A stretch of 34,820 bases of DNA from contig NZ_VLJN01000005.1 of assembly GCF_007829435.1 (NCBI RefSeq), forward strand, positions 98,849-133,668, in the 5' to 3' direction. Of this stretch, positions 1-9,601 are shown piece after piece. Source of the stretch: Cupriavidus gilardii J11 (lineage in GTDB: Bacteria; Pseudomonadota; Gammaproteobacteria; Burkholderiales; Burkholderiaceae). Within the stretch, counting starts at the first letter, position 1, and each line of letters begins with the position of its first letter. Under the pieces are notes generated by a model. The model was given only the letters and a program-made list of their open reading frames with translations. It had not been told where the DNA came from and made no database searches. A program made the translations under genes and the position numbers.

Positions 1-8
1 GAGCCGAT

Positions 9-404
9 CTAGCGCGCGGCCGGCATCGGCGGGCGCTGCTTGCGATAGGCGCATTTGATGTGGATGAGGCCGTCGCGGAAGGTGAACACGTCCACGCCAT
101 TGGCCTCGATACGGCGCCCTTCCCTGTCGGTGCCGGTGAAGGTCCATTCGGACAGGCCGCGGTCTGCCGCCACCAGGTGCCGGCCGTTGCGCCATTGCGC
201 GTCCGGAACGTTGAGCCACGCCGCGGCAAAGGCCTCGCGCACGGCGGCATGCCCGACATGGCGCGTGCCCCAGGCTTCGTCGCCGGCGATGGTGTCGAAA
301 ATGCAGTCCTCCGTCATGAAGGACATCAGCGCATCGATATCGTGGCGATTCCAGGCATCGGCAAAGGCCTGCAGGGTGGCGACGGTGACGGTGGATTCGG
401 ACAT
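9..404 (-). CDS. SnoaL-like / NTF2-fold protein
   Basis: A 131-residue protein with the size and pattern of the SnoaL-like (NTF2-like) fold: an N-terminal helix with AFADAWNRHDIDALMSF, then FMTEDCIFDT, then strands ending in GVDVFTFRDGLIHIKCAYR. Members of this family are small cone-shaped proteins that act as isomerases, hydrolases or binding proteins, so the fold gives no substrate. The ATG at 404 is chosen; a TTG nine bases upstream would only add three residues. No strong ribosome binding site is visible. It lies 48 bases after the CobW-type gene on the same strand and is probably the last gene of the transporter/amidohydrolase operon, although the operon could continue beyond the left edge. 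The fold assignment is confident; the function is unknown. Confidence 0.75.
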   Translation of the reverse strand: MSESTVTVATLQAFADAWNRHDIDALMSFMTEDCIFDTIAGDEAWGTRHVGHAAVREAFAAAWLNVPDAQWRNGRHLVAADRGLSEWTFTGTDREGRRIEANGVDVFTFRDGLIHIKCAYRKQRPPMPAAR

Positions 405-452
405 GGTTCGCAATGAAGAATCGTGGAACGGTTGGTGATCGTGCTCACCAAG

Positions 453-1517
453 TTATGCGTTTTCGCCGGGGGCAGATAGAGCCAGCGCACGGACTTCGTT
501 CGTGCCAGCCGCTCCGACGCGGCACCGCGCCAGTCCCGATGCGAGCGCATCGACCGGCAGCGCGCCGTGCAGGCCGATCGCGACCAGCGCGTTCCCCGCA
601 TACCCGGGCGGCAGTCGCCGCAAACTGCCTCGCCGGCCTGCGAACTGGAGTTCGACCATGGCATCGCCTCCGGCACGCAGGCATCCCTTGGCGCGCAGCA
701 CGCCGTCAGGCATTGCCTTCAGCCAGCGTCGCAGCGCGTCGACGTCGAACACCGCGTCGGCATCGTCGAACAGCCACGATTCGAACTGCCCGCCATGATC
801 CGCCGGCTCGCATCGAGACGCCGCGGCATGGTCATGGGCGTGCGAGCCATGGCCCGCGCATCCAGCCGCGCGGCTTGCGCCATGATCGATGGCAGGCATG
901 GCCAGCCCGGTCAACGCCGCCATCGGCACGTCGGCGTGGCGCGCGCGAAAGACCGGCGCCGCGCCCCCGCGACTGGGCAGCCAGCGCTCCAGCGCCTCGC
1001 ATTCGCGCGCGGACAGCCCGTCGGTCTTGTTCAGGACCAGCAGATCCGCTGCGCGCAGTTGCCGCTCGATGGCATCGGTCAGGCGCGAATCGGCGGCCTG
1101 CGCCTGCACGCAGGTCGCATCCACCAGCACCACCACGCCGTCGAGCGTCAACAGCGGATCGACAAGCCCGACCTGTGCGATGCGCCACGGATCGGCCACC
1201 CCGCTGGCCTCGATCACGATCCAGTCGGGATGAGGATGCCGCGACGTGACACGCAGCAAGGCATCGGTGAGGTCGTCGCCGATCTGGCAGCACACGCAGC
1301 CGTTGGCCAGGCTGATGGTGTCGGCGTCGGCGCCGCGCACCAGCGCCGCATCGATGTTGATGCTGCCGAAGTCGTTGATCAGCACGGCGATGCGCAGGCC
1401 AGACGCGTCGCCGAGGATGCGGTTCAGCAAGGTGGTCTTGCCGGCGCCGAGGAAGCCGCCAATCACGGTCAGCGGTATGCGCGGCTGGGGCCGCGCGATG
1501 CGGGCCGGCGCCGTCAT
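453..1517 (-). CDS. CobW/COG0523-type GTPase metallochaperone
   Basis: A 354-residue G3E-family GTPase. The P-loop GGFLGAGKTTL is at about residues 20-30, the family metal-binding motif GCVCC at 73-77, and NKTD supplies the guanine-recognition motif. A His/Cys-rich stretch (GHGSHAHDHAAA and flanks) separates the GTPase domain from the CobW C-terminal domain, as in zinc-handling members. Proteins of this family insert or deliver metals (Zn, Co, Ni) to client enzymes, powered by GTP. The ATG at 1517 overlaps the stop of the preceding amidohydrolase as ATGA, so translation is probably coupled; earlier in-frame starts would lie inside that gene. The natural inference is that this GTPase serves the metal-dependent amidohydrolase encoded just before it. 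The metal and client cannot be read from sequence. Confidence 0.9.
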   Translation of the reverse strand: MTAPARIARPQPRIPLTVIGGFLGAGKTTLLNRILGDASGLRIAVLINDFGSINIDAALVRGADADTISLANGCVCCQIGDDLTDALLRVTSRHPHPDWIVIEASGVADPWRIAQVGLVDPLLTLDGVVVLVDATCVQAQAADSRLTDAIERQLRAADLLVLNKTDGLSARECEALERWLPSRGGAAPVFRARHADVPMAALTGLAMPAIDHGASRAAGCAGHGSHAHDHAAASRCEPADHGGQFESWLFDDADAVFDVDALRRWLKAMPDGVLRAKGCLRAGGDAMVELQFAGRRGSLRRLPPGYAGNALVAIGLHGALPVDALASGLARCRVGAAGTNEVRALALSAPGENA

Positions 1518-3172
1518 TGCCGCGGTGCCTCGAACACGCGTCCGCCCACCACGGTGCCCCACACTGGCACGTCCTTCAGCTCGGCTGGCGGCACCGTGGT
1601 GGGATCGTCGTCGAGCACGCAGAAGTCCGCGCGCTTGCGCACGGCGATGGAGCCGATCTCATGATCGAGCTTCAGCGTGAAGGCCGCGCCCAGCGTGATC
1701 GCGTGCAGGGCCTGCATCACGCTGATGCGTTCGGTCTCGCCAAGCACCACGCCGCTCGCGGTGGTGCGGTTGACCGCGCACCATGCGGTGAACAAGGGCC
1801 CGAGCGGCGTGATGGGGGCATCCGAGTGCACCGAGAACGGAACGCCGAGGCGCGCCGCGGTGCCGCATGCGTCCATGCGGCGCGCGCGGTCGGGGCCCAT
1901 CGTCATGCCCAGGTGCGCATCGCCCCAGTAGAAGAGGTGGTTGGCGAACAGGTTCACGCACATGCCCAGCCGTGCCATGCGGGCGAACTGCGCTTCGTCG
2001 GCCATCTGGCAATGCTGCAGCGTATGGCGGTGGTCGACGCGCGGATGCCGCGCCAGCGCCTGCTCCACCGCGTCGAGCGCGAGGTCGGTGGCCTCATCGC
2101 CGTTGGTATGGATATGCAACTGGAAGCCGGCGGCGTGGAAGGTCTGCACCGCTTCGTGCACTGCATCGGGCGCCATCACCCAGATGCCGTTGGGCGCGCC
2201 GTTGAAATAGCCGGGCCAGCGCACGCGCGCGGTGAAACCCTGGATCGAACCATCCACCACCAGCTTCACCATGCCGGCATGCAGGCGGTCGTGATTGAAC
2301 CGCATGGCGGCCCGCACGCGCGCCGGTCCTTCGTCGCCGCGCATGGCGTCGGGTGGGCGGAACGCCGGCACCAGCCGCAGGCCAAAGTCCTCGTCGGCGG
2401 TGATGCGCGCCATCGCCGCGACGCTCTCCTCCGACAGGTCGTTGACGAGATCGGTGGCGGTGGTCACCCCGGCCTGCGTGGCCACCTGCGCAAACATGCG
2501 CAGGCCCTGCTCGGACATGCCGACCTTGCGGAACAGGTTGCCGATCAAGCGGGTCACCGGGAACATCGCCGCGAATTCCTGCAGCTCGCCGGTGGGCTCC
2601 CCATCGGGAAAGCGCGCGATGCCCTCGATATCGGTGTCGCGATCGATGCCCGCGCGCGCCAGCGTGGCGCTGTTTACGTTCATAAGGTGCATGCTGGCGT
2701 GCATCACCACGATGGGCCGGGTGGTCGAGACGCGGTTCAGCTCGTGCACGCTCATGCGCGCGTCGCCGAAGAAGATCGGATCGAAGCCCCAGGCCAGCAG
2801 CGGCGCATCGGCCGCCACGCCAGCGCGCGCCATGTCGCGTTCCGCCTCGGCCAGCCGGCTCACCACCGCGTCGAAGCTGTCGAGCCCTTGCCACAGCGTG
2901 CCGTCGGGCCCCCGGCGGGGATAGAAGCCGACGTAGGGGAACTGCCACAGCCCCCCTTCCATGGCGTGCGAATGGCCTTCGATCAGCCCCGGCATCAACA
3001 CCTTGGCGGCGAAGCGGTCGTCGACGCGGCAAGGACCCCAGGTTTCGACGTCGGCCGCATTGCCGACCGCGAGGATGCGGCCGTCGCGCACGGCGACGTG
3101 GGTGGCTTCCGGCTGGGCCGGATTCATGGTGAGGATCTTTCTGGCGACGAAGACGGTGGTGGACATGGGCAT
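1514..3172 (-). CDS. Amidohydrolase family 3 (YtcJ-like) metal-dependent hydrolase
   Basis: A 552-residue member of the amidohydrolase superfamily, YtcJ/amidohydrolase-3 type. Visible signposts are the metal-ligand pair in GLIEGHSHAME (H67 and H69), HIHTNGDEATDLALDAVE, HRHTLQHCQMA, VHSDAPITPLGP near the C-terminal part of the barrel, and the closing composite beta domain (LDHEIGSIAVRKRADFCVLDDDP). The family hydrolyses C-N bonds in amides, formamides and cyclic ureides. There is no signal peptide, so it acts in the cytoplasm, presumably on the solute brought in by the adjacent ABC importer. It starts 29 bases after the last ATPase gene; the ATG at 3172 is used, but the ATG at 3166 (MSTTVF) is equally possible. 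The substrate is unknown. Confidence 0.88.
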   Translation of the reverse strand: MPMSTTVFVARKILTMNPAQPEATHVAVRDGRILAVGNAADVETWGPCRVDDRFAAKVLMPGLIEGHSHAMEGGLWQFPYVGFYPRRGPDGTLWQGLDSFDAVVSRLAEAERDMARAGVAADAPLLAWGFDPIFFGDARMSVHELNRVSTTRPIVVMHASMHLMNVNSATLARAGIDRDTDIEGIARFPDGEPTGELQEFAAMFPVTRLIGNLFRKVGMSEQGLRMFAQVATQAGVTTATDLVNDLSEESVAAMARITADEDFGLRLVPAFRPPDAMRGDEGPARVRAAMRFNHDRLHAGMVKLVVDGSIQGFTARVRWPGYFNGAPNGIWVMAPDAVHEAVQTFHAAGFQLHIHTNGDEATDLALDAVEQALARHPRVDHRHTLQHCQMADEAQFARMARLGMCVNLFANHLFYWGDAHLGMTMGPDRARRMDACGTAARLGVPFSVHSDAPITPLGPLFTAWCAVNRTTASGVVLGETERISVMQALHAITLGAAFTLKLDHEIGSIAVRKRADFCVLDDDPTTVPPAELKDVPVWGTVVGGRVFEAPRQ

Positions 3173-3201
3173 CGGATCGGAAAAGGTGGCGAGCGGAATG
3201 A

Positions 3202-4212
3202 TCAGGCGGGCATGGCCAGCGGCGGCAGAACAGCGTCACCGCTGACGGTCACGCGATGGCAGCGCACCGCGTGCCCCGGCGCGACCTCGCGTAGCGGCGG
3301 GCATTCGGCGTGGCACAGCGGTTCGGCCACCGGGCAGCGGCCGGCGAAGCGGCAGCCCGGCGGCGGCGCGATGGGGCTGGGTGGATCGCCCATCAGGCGG
3401 ATGCGCCTGGCCGCGCGCTCGCGCCCGCCGCGCACCGTCGGCACCGCGGAACTGAGTGCCACGCTGTAGGGGTGCAGCGGCCGAGAGAAGAACGCCTCGC
3501 GCGGCGCGCGCTCGACGATCTGGCCCAGGTACATCACGGCGATGTCGTCGCAGACGTACTCCACCACCGACATGTCGTGCGAGATGAACAGAAAGGCCAG
3601 CCCGCGCTCGCGCTGCAGGCGCCGCAACAGGTTCAGCATCTGCGCGCGGATGGCGATGTCGAGCGCGGACACCGGCTCGTCGCAGACGATCAGGTCCGGC
3701 TCGGTGGCCAGCGCGCGCGCGATATTGATGCGCTGCCGTTGGCCGCCGGAGAACTGGTGCGGAAACAGCTGGCGCTGTTCCGGACGCAAGCCGACCGCCT
3801 CGAACAGCTCGGCCACGCGCGCGTCGCGCCGCGAAGGCTCGCCGACGTCCATCAGGTCGAGCGGCGCGCGCACGATGTCGCCGGCGCGCTGGCGCGGATT
3901 GAGCGACGAATACGGGTCCTGGAACACCATCTGGATGCGGCGGCGCGCCTGGCGCAGCGTGTCGCCGCGCATCAGCGTGAGATCGCGCCCGGCGAGCCTT
4001 ACCGTGCCGCCGGTAACGGGCGCGAGCCGCGCCACGGCCAGCGCCGTGGTGGACTTTCCCGAGCCGGATTCGCCGACCAACGCCAGCGTGCGTCCGCGCT
4101 CGATCGAGAAGGACAGGCCGTCGACGGCCCGCACCACCGGGGCTGGCCGGAACAGCCGGCCGCCGCGGCGCTTGAAATGGACTCGCAGGTCCTCGACTTC
4201 GAGCAGCTTCAT
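3202..4212 (-). CDS. Peptide/nickel-type ABC transporter ATPase, OppF/DppF type
   Basis: A 336-residue ATPase of the oligopeptide/dipeptide/nickel ABC family. Walker A is GESGSGKST at about 47-55, the signature is [15 protein letters not shown], Walker B is [12 protein letters not shown], and the switch histidine is in FISHDMS. The C-terminal oligo_HPY extension with its cysteine motif ([15 protein letters not shown]) is intact and marks the OppF/DppF branch. It pairs with the OppD-type ATPase just upstream; the ATG at 4212 overlaps that gene's stop as ATGA. An open frame extends further upstream, but it is out of family and runs over the oppD-like gene, so it is not used. It energises import across the inner membrane. 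Confidence 0.93.
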   Translation of the reverse strand: MKLLEVEDLRVHFKRRGGRLFRPAPVVRAVDGLSFSIERGRTLALVGESGSGKSTTALAVARLAPVTGGTVRLAGRDLTLMRGDTLRQARRRIQMVFQDPYSSLNPRQRAGDIVRAPLDLMDVGEPSRRDARVAELFEAVGLRPEQRQLFPHQFSGGQRQRINIARALATEPDLIVCDEPVSALDIAIRAQMLNLLRRLQRERGLAFLFISHDMSVVEYVCDDIAVMYLGQIVERAPREAFFSRPLHPYSVALSSAVPTVRGGRERAARRIRLMGDPPSPIAPPPGCRFAGRCPVAEPLCHAECPPLREVAPGHAVRCHRVTVSGDAVLPPLAMPA

Positions 4213-5246
4213 GCGCAGGCTCCTTCTGGCGCGGGGAGGGTCGCGACGGCATCGGCTTCCAGGGCCCAGCATGCCGCGCGGTGGTCGTCGCCGACCTCGC
4301 GCAACGCGGGCACCTGTGTCCCGCATTGCGCCATCGCGCGCGGGCACCGGTCGCGGAAGGCACAGCCAGTGCCGAGCTCCCAGATCGACGGCACCACGCC
4401 GGGTATCTCGGGCAGCGGCGGGCGCGTGCGGCGGGCCTCGCCCTCCAGTTCAGGCAGGCAGGCGATCAGGCCCTGCGTGTAGGGATGCGCGGGCCGCTCC
4501 AGCACATCGCGGGTGGCGCCCTGCTCCACCACGCGGCCGCCGTACATCACCACCACGCGATCGGCCATCTCGGATACCGCGCCCATGTCGTGCGTGATCA
4601 GCACGATCGCGGTGCCTTCGCGGGCCTGCAGCTCACGCAGCAGATCGAAGATCTGCGCCTGCACCGTGACGTCGAGCGCCGTGGTGGGTTCGTCGGCGAT
4701 CAGTATCGCCGGCCGGCATGCCAGCGCCATGGCGATCATCACGCGCTGCTTCATGCCGCCGGACATCTGGTGCGGATACTCGTCGATGCGGGCCTCGGGG
4801 GCCGGAATGCCGACGGCGCGCAGCAGTTCGATGGTCCGTGCGCGGGCGGCCTCGCGCGACAGCTTCAGGTGCAGCCGCAGCGATTCGACCAGCTGGCGGC
4901 CCACCGTCATCACCGGATTGAGCGACGTCATCGGTTCCTGGAAGATCATCGCGATGCGGTTGCCGCGGATCTCGCGCATGCGCTGCTCGGTGGCCTGCAG
5001 CAGCTCCTCGCCGGCAAAGCGCACGCTCCCGCCGGTAATGCGGCCCGGCGGTGACGGAATCAGCCGCATGGTGGCGAGCGAAGTCATGCTCTTGCCGCAG
5101 CCGGATTCGCCGACGATGCACAGCGTCTCGCCGGGGCGCACCTGGAAGCTGACGCCGTTGAGCACGCTCGCGGCGCCGCGCGAGGTGCGGAACTCCAGGC
5201 GCAAGTCCTTGACATCGAGCAGGGGTTCTCGGGCGTGAGTCATCAT
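4209..5246 (-). CDS. Peptide/nickel-type ABC transporter ATPase, OppD/DppD type
   Basis: A 345-residue ABC ATPase. Walker A GESGCGKS is at 46-53, followed by the Q-loop [10 protein letters not shown], the signature [15 protein letters not shown], Walker [13 protein letters not shown] and the switch histidine in LITHDMG. The C-terminal oligo_HPY region ([16 protein letters not shown]) is present. The ATG at 5246 overlaps the stop of the preceding permease by four bases; a second ATG follows at 5243. It is the first of two ATPases that normally work as a heterodimer in peptide, glutathione or nickel importers. Both ends are translationally coupled, which suggests fixed stoichiometry of the complex. 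Confidence 0.93.
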   Translation of the reverse strand: MMTHAREPLLDVKDLRLEFRTSRGAASVLNGVSFQVRPGETLCIVGESGCGKSMTSLATMRLIPSPPGRITGGSVRFAGEELLQATEQRMREIRGNRIAMIFQEPMTSLNPVMTVGRQLVESLRLHLKLSREAARARTIELLRAVGIPAPEARIDEYPHQMSGGMKQRVMIAMALACRPAILIADEPTTALDVTVQAQIFDLLRELQAREGTAIVLITHDMGAVSEMADRVVVMYGGRVVEQGATRDVLERPAHPYTQGLIACLPELEGEARRTRPPLPEIPGVVPSIWELGTGCAFRDRCPRAMAQCGTQVPALREVGDDHRAACWALEADAVATLPAPEGACA

Positions 5247-6184
5247 CGCTCCCTGAGGCGCGGGTTGAGCGCGTCGTTGAGGCCATCGCCGATCAGGCTG
5301 ACCGACAGGACGCTGGCGAAGATCGCCAGTCCGGGAAACACCACCGCCCACCAGCAGGTCAGCAGATAGGGGCGCGCCGAGCCGATCATCAGGCCCCAGC
5401 TCATGCGGTTGGGGTCGCCCAGGCCCAGGAAGGACAGACCCGCCTCGAACAGGATGGCCGAGCCGATCGCCATCGTGGCCGACACCACCAGCGGCGGCAG
5501 TGCATTGGGCAGGATCACGCGCCAGACGATGCGCGCATTGCCGGCACCGATGGAGCGCTCGGCGCGCACGAAGTCCAGGTCGCGGAAGCGCATGAACTCG
5601 GCGCGGGCCAGCCGCGCGGTGGCGGTCCAGGTGGTCAGGCCGATCGCCAGCGAGATCGTCGTCAGAGAGGGCGAGAACAGCGTGACCAGCACCATGGCGA
5701 ACAGCAGCGCGGGCAACACCTGAAAGAACTCCATCACCCGCGTCAGCGCCTCGTCCACCAGGCCGCCGTAGTAGCCGGCCAGCGCGCCGGCCGTCAGGCC
5801 GATGCATACCGACAGCAGCGCCGCCACCACGCCGACCGCGAGGCTGGCGCGGCCGCCGTAGATCAATCCGGTGAGCACGTCGCGGCCGAGCTGATCGGTG
5901 CCCAGCAGCGCATCGGCGTCCCCGGGTGCAGTCTGCGGCGCCGCCACGATGGCGAAGGGGTCGGCCTCGTACAGCACCGGGCCGAACAGCGCCACGAGCA
6001 GGATCAGCGACAGCAGCACGGTGCCCGCCACCGCCGCGCGGCTGCGCAGGAACATGCGCCACGCTTCGCGGGCCGGGCCTGGCGGTGCATGCGCCGCGGG
6101 TGTGGCGCCCGCGGCCGACGCGGCGGCAAGCTCGGCGGCAGCGGCCGGAACGCCCGGTTCCGCAAGGGAAGATGGCTGGCTCAT
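5243..6184 (-). CDS. Peptide/nickel-type ABC transporter permease, DppC type
   Basis: A 313-residue inner-membrane permease. A low-complexity Ala/Pro-rich cytoplasmic N-terminus (about residues 1-40) precedes the first membrane segment ([20 protein letters not shown]). The DppC hallmark [20 protein letters not shown] follows, then the BPD_transp_1 membrane domain with the EAA loop [21 protein letters not shown] that docks the ATPases. It ends in [15 protein letters not shown], typical of this subfamily. The ATG at 6184 overlaps the dppB-like stop as ATGA. The extended N-terminus is unlikely to matter for substrate choice. Confidence 0.92.
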   Translation of the reverse strand: MSQPSSLAEPGVPAAAAELAAASAAGATPAAHAPPGPAREAWRMFLRSRAAVAGTVLLSLILLVALFGPVLYEADPFAIVAAPQTAPGDADALLGTDQLGRDVLTGLIYGGRASLAVGVVAALLSVCIGLTAGALAGYYGGLVDEALTRVMEFFQVLPALLFAMVLVTLFSPSLTTISLAIGLTTWTATARLARAEFMRFRDLDFVRAERSIGAGNARIVWRVILPNALPPLVVSATMAIGSAILFEAGLSFLGLGDPNRMSWGLMIGSARPYLLTCWWAVVFPGLAIFASVLSVSLIGDGLNDALNPRLRER

Positions 6185-7152
6185 GCGCGTATCCTCGGAT
6201 CGATCAGACGGTAAAGCGCGTCGGTGATCTGGTTCATCACCACCACCACGACGGCGGAGAACAGCAGCACACCCAGCACGGTGGGATAGTCGCGGCGCAG
6301 GATGGAGTCGAAGGCCAGACGCCCCAGCCCTGGCCAGTTGAACACGGTCTCGACCAGGATCGCGCCGGCCACCACATTGCCGAACTGCAGGCCGAGCATC
6401 GTCACCACCGGTAGCAGCGCATTGCGCAGCGCGTGGCGATACAGCACGTGGCGCTCTGCAAGCCCCTTCGCGCGTGCCGTGCGGATATAGTCGGAGCCCA
6501 GCACATCGAGCATGCTCGCGCGCGACAACCGGCTGTACTGTGCGAGATAGACCAGGCTCAGCGTCAACGTGGGCAGCACCATGTGCCACGCCACATCGAG
6601 TACGCCGGCCAGGCCTTCGCCGTCCGACGTGACCGAGCGCATGTCGGAGATCGGCAGGATGGGCCAGATCGACGCGAACAGGATCACCAGCATCATGCCG
6701 CTCCAGAACACCGGCGCCGCATGTCCCATCATCGACAGCACGGTGATCGCCTGCGACAGCGCGCCATGCGGTTTGCGCGACGCCAGCACGCCCAGCGCGG
6801 TGCCGAGCAGGAAGGCGGTAACCACGGATGCCAGCACCAGCAGCAGCGTGGCTGGCACCCGTTCGGCGATCAGCCCGCTGACCGGCAGGTTGAAGAAGTA
6901 CGAGAAGCCGAGGTCGCCGTGCAGCACCTTGCCGACGTAGGTGCCGAGCTGTACCCACAGCGGCTGGTCCAGGCCGTACTGCGTGCGCAGCTGGGCGCGA
7001 AGCTCCTCGCTGATGCCGCCCATCGACCCGGCGATGGTCTCGACCGGATCGCCAGGGGCGAGCCGTATCAGCAGGAAGTTCAGCACCACCACGGCGAGCA
7101 CCAGCAGCGCTGCGTGGCACAACTTGCGCAGGAGCGCGAGTAGTTGGCTCAT
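6181..7152 (-). CDS. Peptide/nickel-type ABC transporter permease, DppB type
   Basis: A 323-residue inner-membrane permease of the DppB/GsiC type. It opens with a membrane segment ([22 protein letters not shown]) containing the RLAPGDP motif typical of DppB, has the large periplasmic loop carrying [12 protein letters not shown] and GDLGFSY, and then the BPD_transp_1 domain with the EAA loop ([23 protein letters not shown]). It ends with the family motif [10 protein letters not shown]. It starts nine bases after the binding-protein stop and is translationally coupled to the DppC-type gene. Confidence 0.92.
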   Translation of the reverse strand: MSQLLALLRKLCHAALLVLAVVVLNFLLIRLAPGDPVETIAGSMGGISEELRAQLRTQYGLDQPLWVQLGTYVGKVLHGDLGFSYFFNLPVSGLIAERVPATLLLVLASVVTAFLLGTALGVLASRKPHGALSQAITVLSMMGHAAPVFWSGMMLVILFASIWPILPISDMRSVTSDGEGLAGVLDVAWHMVLPTLTLSLVYLAQYSRLSRASMLDVLGSDYIRTARAKGLAERHVLYRHALRNALLPVVTMLGLQFGNVVAGAILVETVFNWPGLGRLAFDSILRRDYPTVLGVLLFSAVVVVVMNQITDALYRLIDPRIRA

Positions 7153-7161
7153 GGCGGCGCC

Positions 7162-8763
7162 CTACTTCATCCAGACGTCGTCGAACGGCGACGCCGGGCC
7201 CCAGATGGAGGCCGGCACGTTGACCACCCGCTTGTTCGCCACGGTGTGATACGGCGTGTTGTTGATATAGAAGATCGGCAGATCGTCGGTCACGATCTTC
7301 TGGAAGGTGGCGTAGTACGCCTTGCGCTTGGTGGTATCGAGCGTGCTGGCCGCGGTTTCCAGCAGTTCGTCGACCTTCGGGTTGCGGTAGGACTGTGTAT
7401 TGGTCCACACCACCGGCTTGATGTTGGTCGACATATACGTCCGCGCCACGCCGATCACCGGATCGCCCCAGTTGAAGACGTTGTCCATCGTCAGGTCGAA
7501 GTCATGGGCCGCCATGCGCTTGGCCCACGACGCGAAGTCGGCCGACGCGCGCACCTGCACGTTGACGCCGACCTTCTTGAGCTGGGTGCGGATGTACTCG
7601 GCCACGTTCTTCTGCTGCTCGTCGGTGCCCGGCAGATAGTCGATGGTCAGCGTCATGCGCTCGCCGTTGCCGCCCTTCTTGTAGCCCGCTTCGTCCAGCA
7701 ACTGCTCGGCGCGCTTCAGGTCGTAGGCGTAGCGGTGCAGATCGGGCGTGGCGTACGGACTGGTGGCCACGATGGGACCGTCCGCGATCTGCGAGAAGCC
7801 GCCATGCAGCGCCTTGACGATGAAGTTGCGGTCGATGGCATGGGCGATCGCATGGCGCACCCTGGCGTCGGACAGCGGCTTGCGTTCGAGATTGAAGGCC
7901 AGCCAGTTGATGGCGCCGATCCCCTCATAGCCGTTGCGGGTCAGCACCAGATTCGGATTGGCCTGCAGGCGGCGCAGATCGGTGGTCACCGACAGGAACG
8001 GCAGCATCTGGATATCGCCGCGTTCGATGCCCATGGCCAGCGCCTGCGAATCGGGGTTGATGGTGATGACGAGCTTGTTCAGGTAGGGCTTGCCCGGCAG
8101 GAAGAACTTGTCGAAGCGGTTCAGCACGATCCGTTGGCCAGGCACGAACTCGCCCAACCTGAACGGGCCCGATCCCACCACACCCGACGAGTTGGCCGGA
8201 TGGGTGGTGATCTCGCGGCCGTCGCCATAGATGTGCTTTGGCAGGATCGGGCACAGCGCCGGCGACATCGCGAGCAGGATGGCCGGGTGCGGCCGGCTCA
8301 TGCGCACGATGGCGGTGTGCGGATCGGGCGTCTCCACCTTCTCCACCGGGCCCAGCATGGTCTGGAACGGATGCTTGGCCTTGATCGTCATGATCGAGAA
8401 CGCCACGTCCTCCGAGGTGATCGGCTTGCCGTCGTGGAACACCGCGTTGCGGCGCAGGTTCAGCGTCAGCGATTTGCCGTCCTCCGATACCTTCCACGAT
8501 TCGGCCAGGTAGGGCTGCGGATTCCACTTGTCGTCGAAGCGCAGCGGGCTGGCGAACAGCTGCGTGGACGGCATCGCGGTGGCGAGACCCGATTGCACCG
8601 CCCCGTTCAGATGGCGCGGCGATTGGGTCGAGCCGAGCACCAGCGTGCCGCCCGTCTTGGGTGTTTCCGCGGCCGCGGCATGGCCGGCATAAGCAGCCGC
8701 GGTCACGGTGCAGGCCAGCAGCGTGGTGCGCAGCAGCGGCAGCACCGGGGCAAGTCGTTTCAT
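7162..8763 (-). CDS. Periplasmic substrate-binding protein, SBP family 5 (DppA-like)
   Basis: A 533-residue extracytoplasmic solute-binding protein, family 5. The N-terminus (MKRLAPVLPLLRTTLLACTVTAAAYAGHAAAAE) has a basic n-region, hydrophobic core and AXA-type cleavage region and fits a Sec signal peptide. The mature part starts with TPKTGGTLVLG and has family landmarks such as LAESWKVSEDGKSLTLNLRRNAVFHDGKPITSEDVAFS. The ATG at 8763 is supported by GGAG eight bases upstream; the earlier in-frame start at 8823 would hide the signal peptide. It is the first gene of the importer operon. The ligand may be a peptide, an opine-like or another amide compound; the downstream amidohydrolase suggests an amide substrate rather than nickel. 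Confidence 0.92.
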   Translation of the reverse strand: MKRLAPVLPLLRTTLLACTVTAAAYAGHAAAAETPKTGGTLVLGSTQSPRHLNGAVQSGLATAMPSTQLFASPLRFDDKWNPQPYLAESWKVSEDGKSLTLNLRRNAVFHDGKPITSEDVAFSIMTIKAKHPFQTMLGPVEKVETPDPHTAIVRMSRPHPAILLAMSPALCPILPKHIYGDGREITTHPANSSGVVGSGPFRLGEFVPGQRIVLNRFDKFFLPGKPYLNKLVITINPDSQALAMGIERGDIQMLPFLSVTTDLRRLQANPNLVLTRNGYEGIGAINWLAFNLERKPLSDARVRHAIAHAIDRNFIVKALHGGFSQIADGPIVATSPYATPDLHRYAYDLKRAEQLLDEAGYKKGGNGERMTLTIDYLPGTDEQQKNVAEYIRTQLKKVGVNVQVRASADFASWAKRMAAHDFDLTMDNVFNWGDPVIGVARTYMSTNIKPVVWTNTQSYRNPKVDELLETAASTLDTTKRKAYYATFQKIVTDDLPIFYINNTPYHTVANKRVVNVPASIWGPASPFDDVWMK

Positions 8764-8877
8764 GTCGTTTCTCCGGAACAGGTGGGGCTTGCGTGCAAGA
8801 TACGAGAGCCGGGATACGGGCACGTAGAGCCAACCACGCGCGATCGATAGCGCCAGCGCGCACCACGATGAGTGCGC

Positions 8878-9600
8878 TCAGATCAGCAGCGTGGCGCCAC
8901 CGATCGCAATCAGTGCAAGCTGCACCACGCGGGCGAAGACCGAGGACGGCAGGCGCGCAAACAGTGCCTCGCCGGCGAGCGCGCCGACGCAGAAGAACGG
9001 CAGCAGCAGCACGCTGTCGCGCACGGTTGTCATGCCGAGCTGGCCTTGCAGCAGCAGGCCGATCGAGGCGCCGATGAACAGCACCATGAAATAGGCGAGC
9101 AGGTTGGCGCGAACCGCGGTGTGCGGCTCGCCTTGACCGTTGAAGTAGTAGACGACCGGCGGGCCGCCGAGCCCACCGAGCGCGGTGAACACGCCGCTGA
9201 CCATGCCCGCCAGCACGGTGGCGAAGCGTCCGCCGCGATGGCGCAGCTCGATGCCAAGCAGCGCGAGCAGGCCCATCGCCAGCACCGCCGCGCCGATCCA
9301 GCGCCGCAGCAGCGCCGGCTCCACGCGGTTGACGGCATGCAGCGCCAGCTGATGGCACAGCAGCGCAATGGCGGCCAGCGCGGCCACGCGGCGCCAATCC
9401 ACGGTGCGCCAGGACTTCCCCAGGCCCTGCCATGCGGTCAGGCCATGCAGCAGCACGATCATGGCAGCCGACTGCGCGGGCGCGACGATGAGGCCGAACA
9501 GTGGAGCCATGATCATCGCCGCGCCGAAGCCGGTCAGCCCCTTGGCCAGGCCGGCCGCCGCCGTGATGCCCGCGAGCACGGCGAACGTGGGCAGGTCCAT
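8878..9600 (-). CDS. TauE/SafE-family (DUF81) membrane exporter, candidate IsfE
   Basis: A 240-residue integral membrane protein of the TauE/SafE family, with about seven or eight hydrophobic segments, the N-terminal motif AGLAKGLTGFGAAMIMAPL, and the central GLGGPPVVYYFNGQG that is typical of the second half-repeat. Characterised members export sulfite, sulfoacetate or isethionate-like organosulfonates. The start at 9600 lies one base after the stop of the reductase gene upstream, so the pair is probably co-translated. Together with the YdfG/IsfD-like reductase and the divergent tauABC genes, it fits an isethionate exporter (IsfE role). That substrate is inferred from neighbourhood only; family membership is secure. 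Confidence 0.85.
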   Translation of the reverse strand: MDLPTFAVLAGITAAAGLAKGLTGFGAAMIMAPLFGLIVAPAQSAAMIVLLHGLTAWQGLGKSWRTVDWRRVAALAAIALLCHQLALHAVNRVEPALLRRWIGAAVLAMGLLALLGIELRHRGGRFATVLAGMVSGVFTALGGLGGPPVVYYFNGQGEPHTAVRANLLAYFMVLFIGASIGLLLQGQLGMTTVRDSVLLLPFFCVGALAGEALFARLPSSVFARVVQLALIAIGGATLLI

Positions 9601-9601
9601 G

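Noticed and set aside
1517-3469. A 650-codon open frame antisense to the amidohydrolase
   Set aside because: Its product is His/Arg/Gly-rich without domains, and the opposite strand encodes a clear amidohydrolase.
7144-8850. A 568-codon open frame antisense to the periplasmic binding protein
   Set aside because: Typical GC-driven antisense frame; the minus strand has a family 5 binding protein with signal peptide and ribosome binding site.
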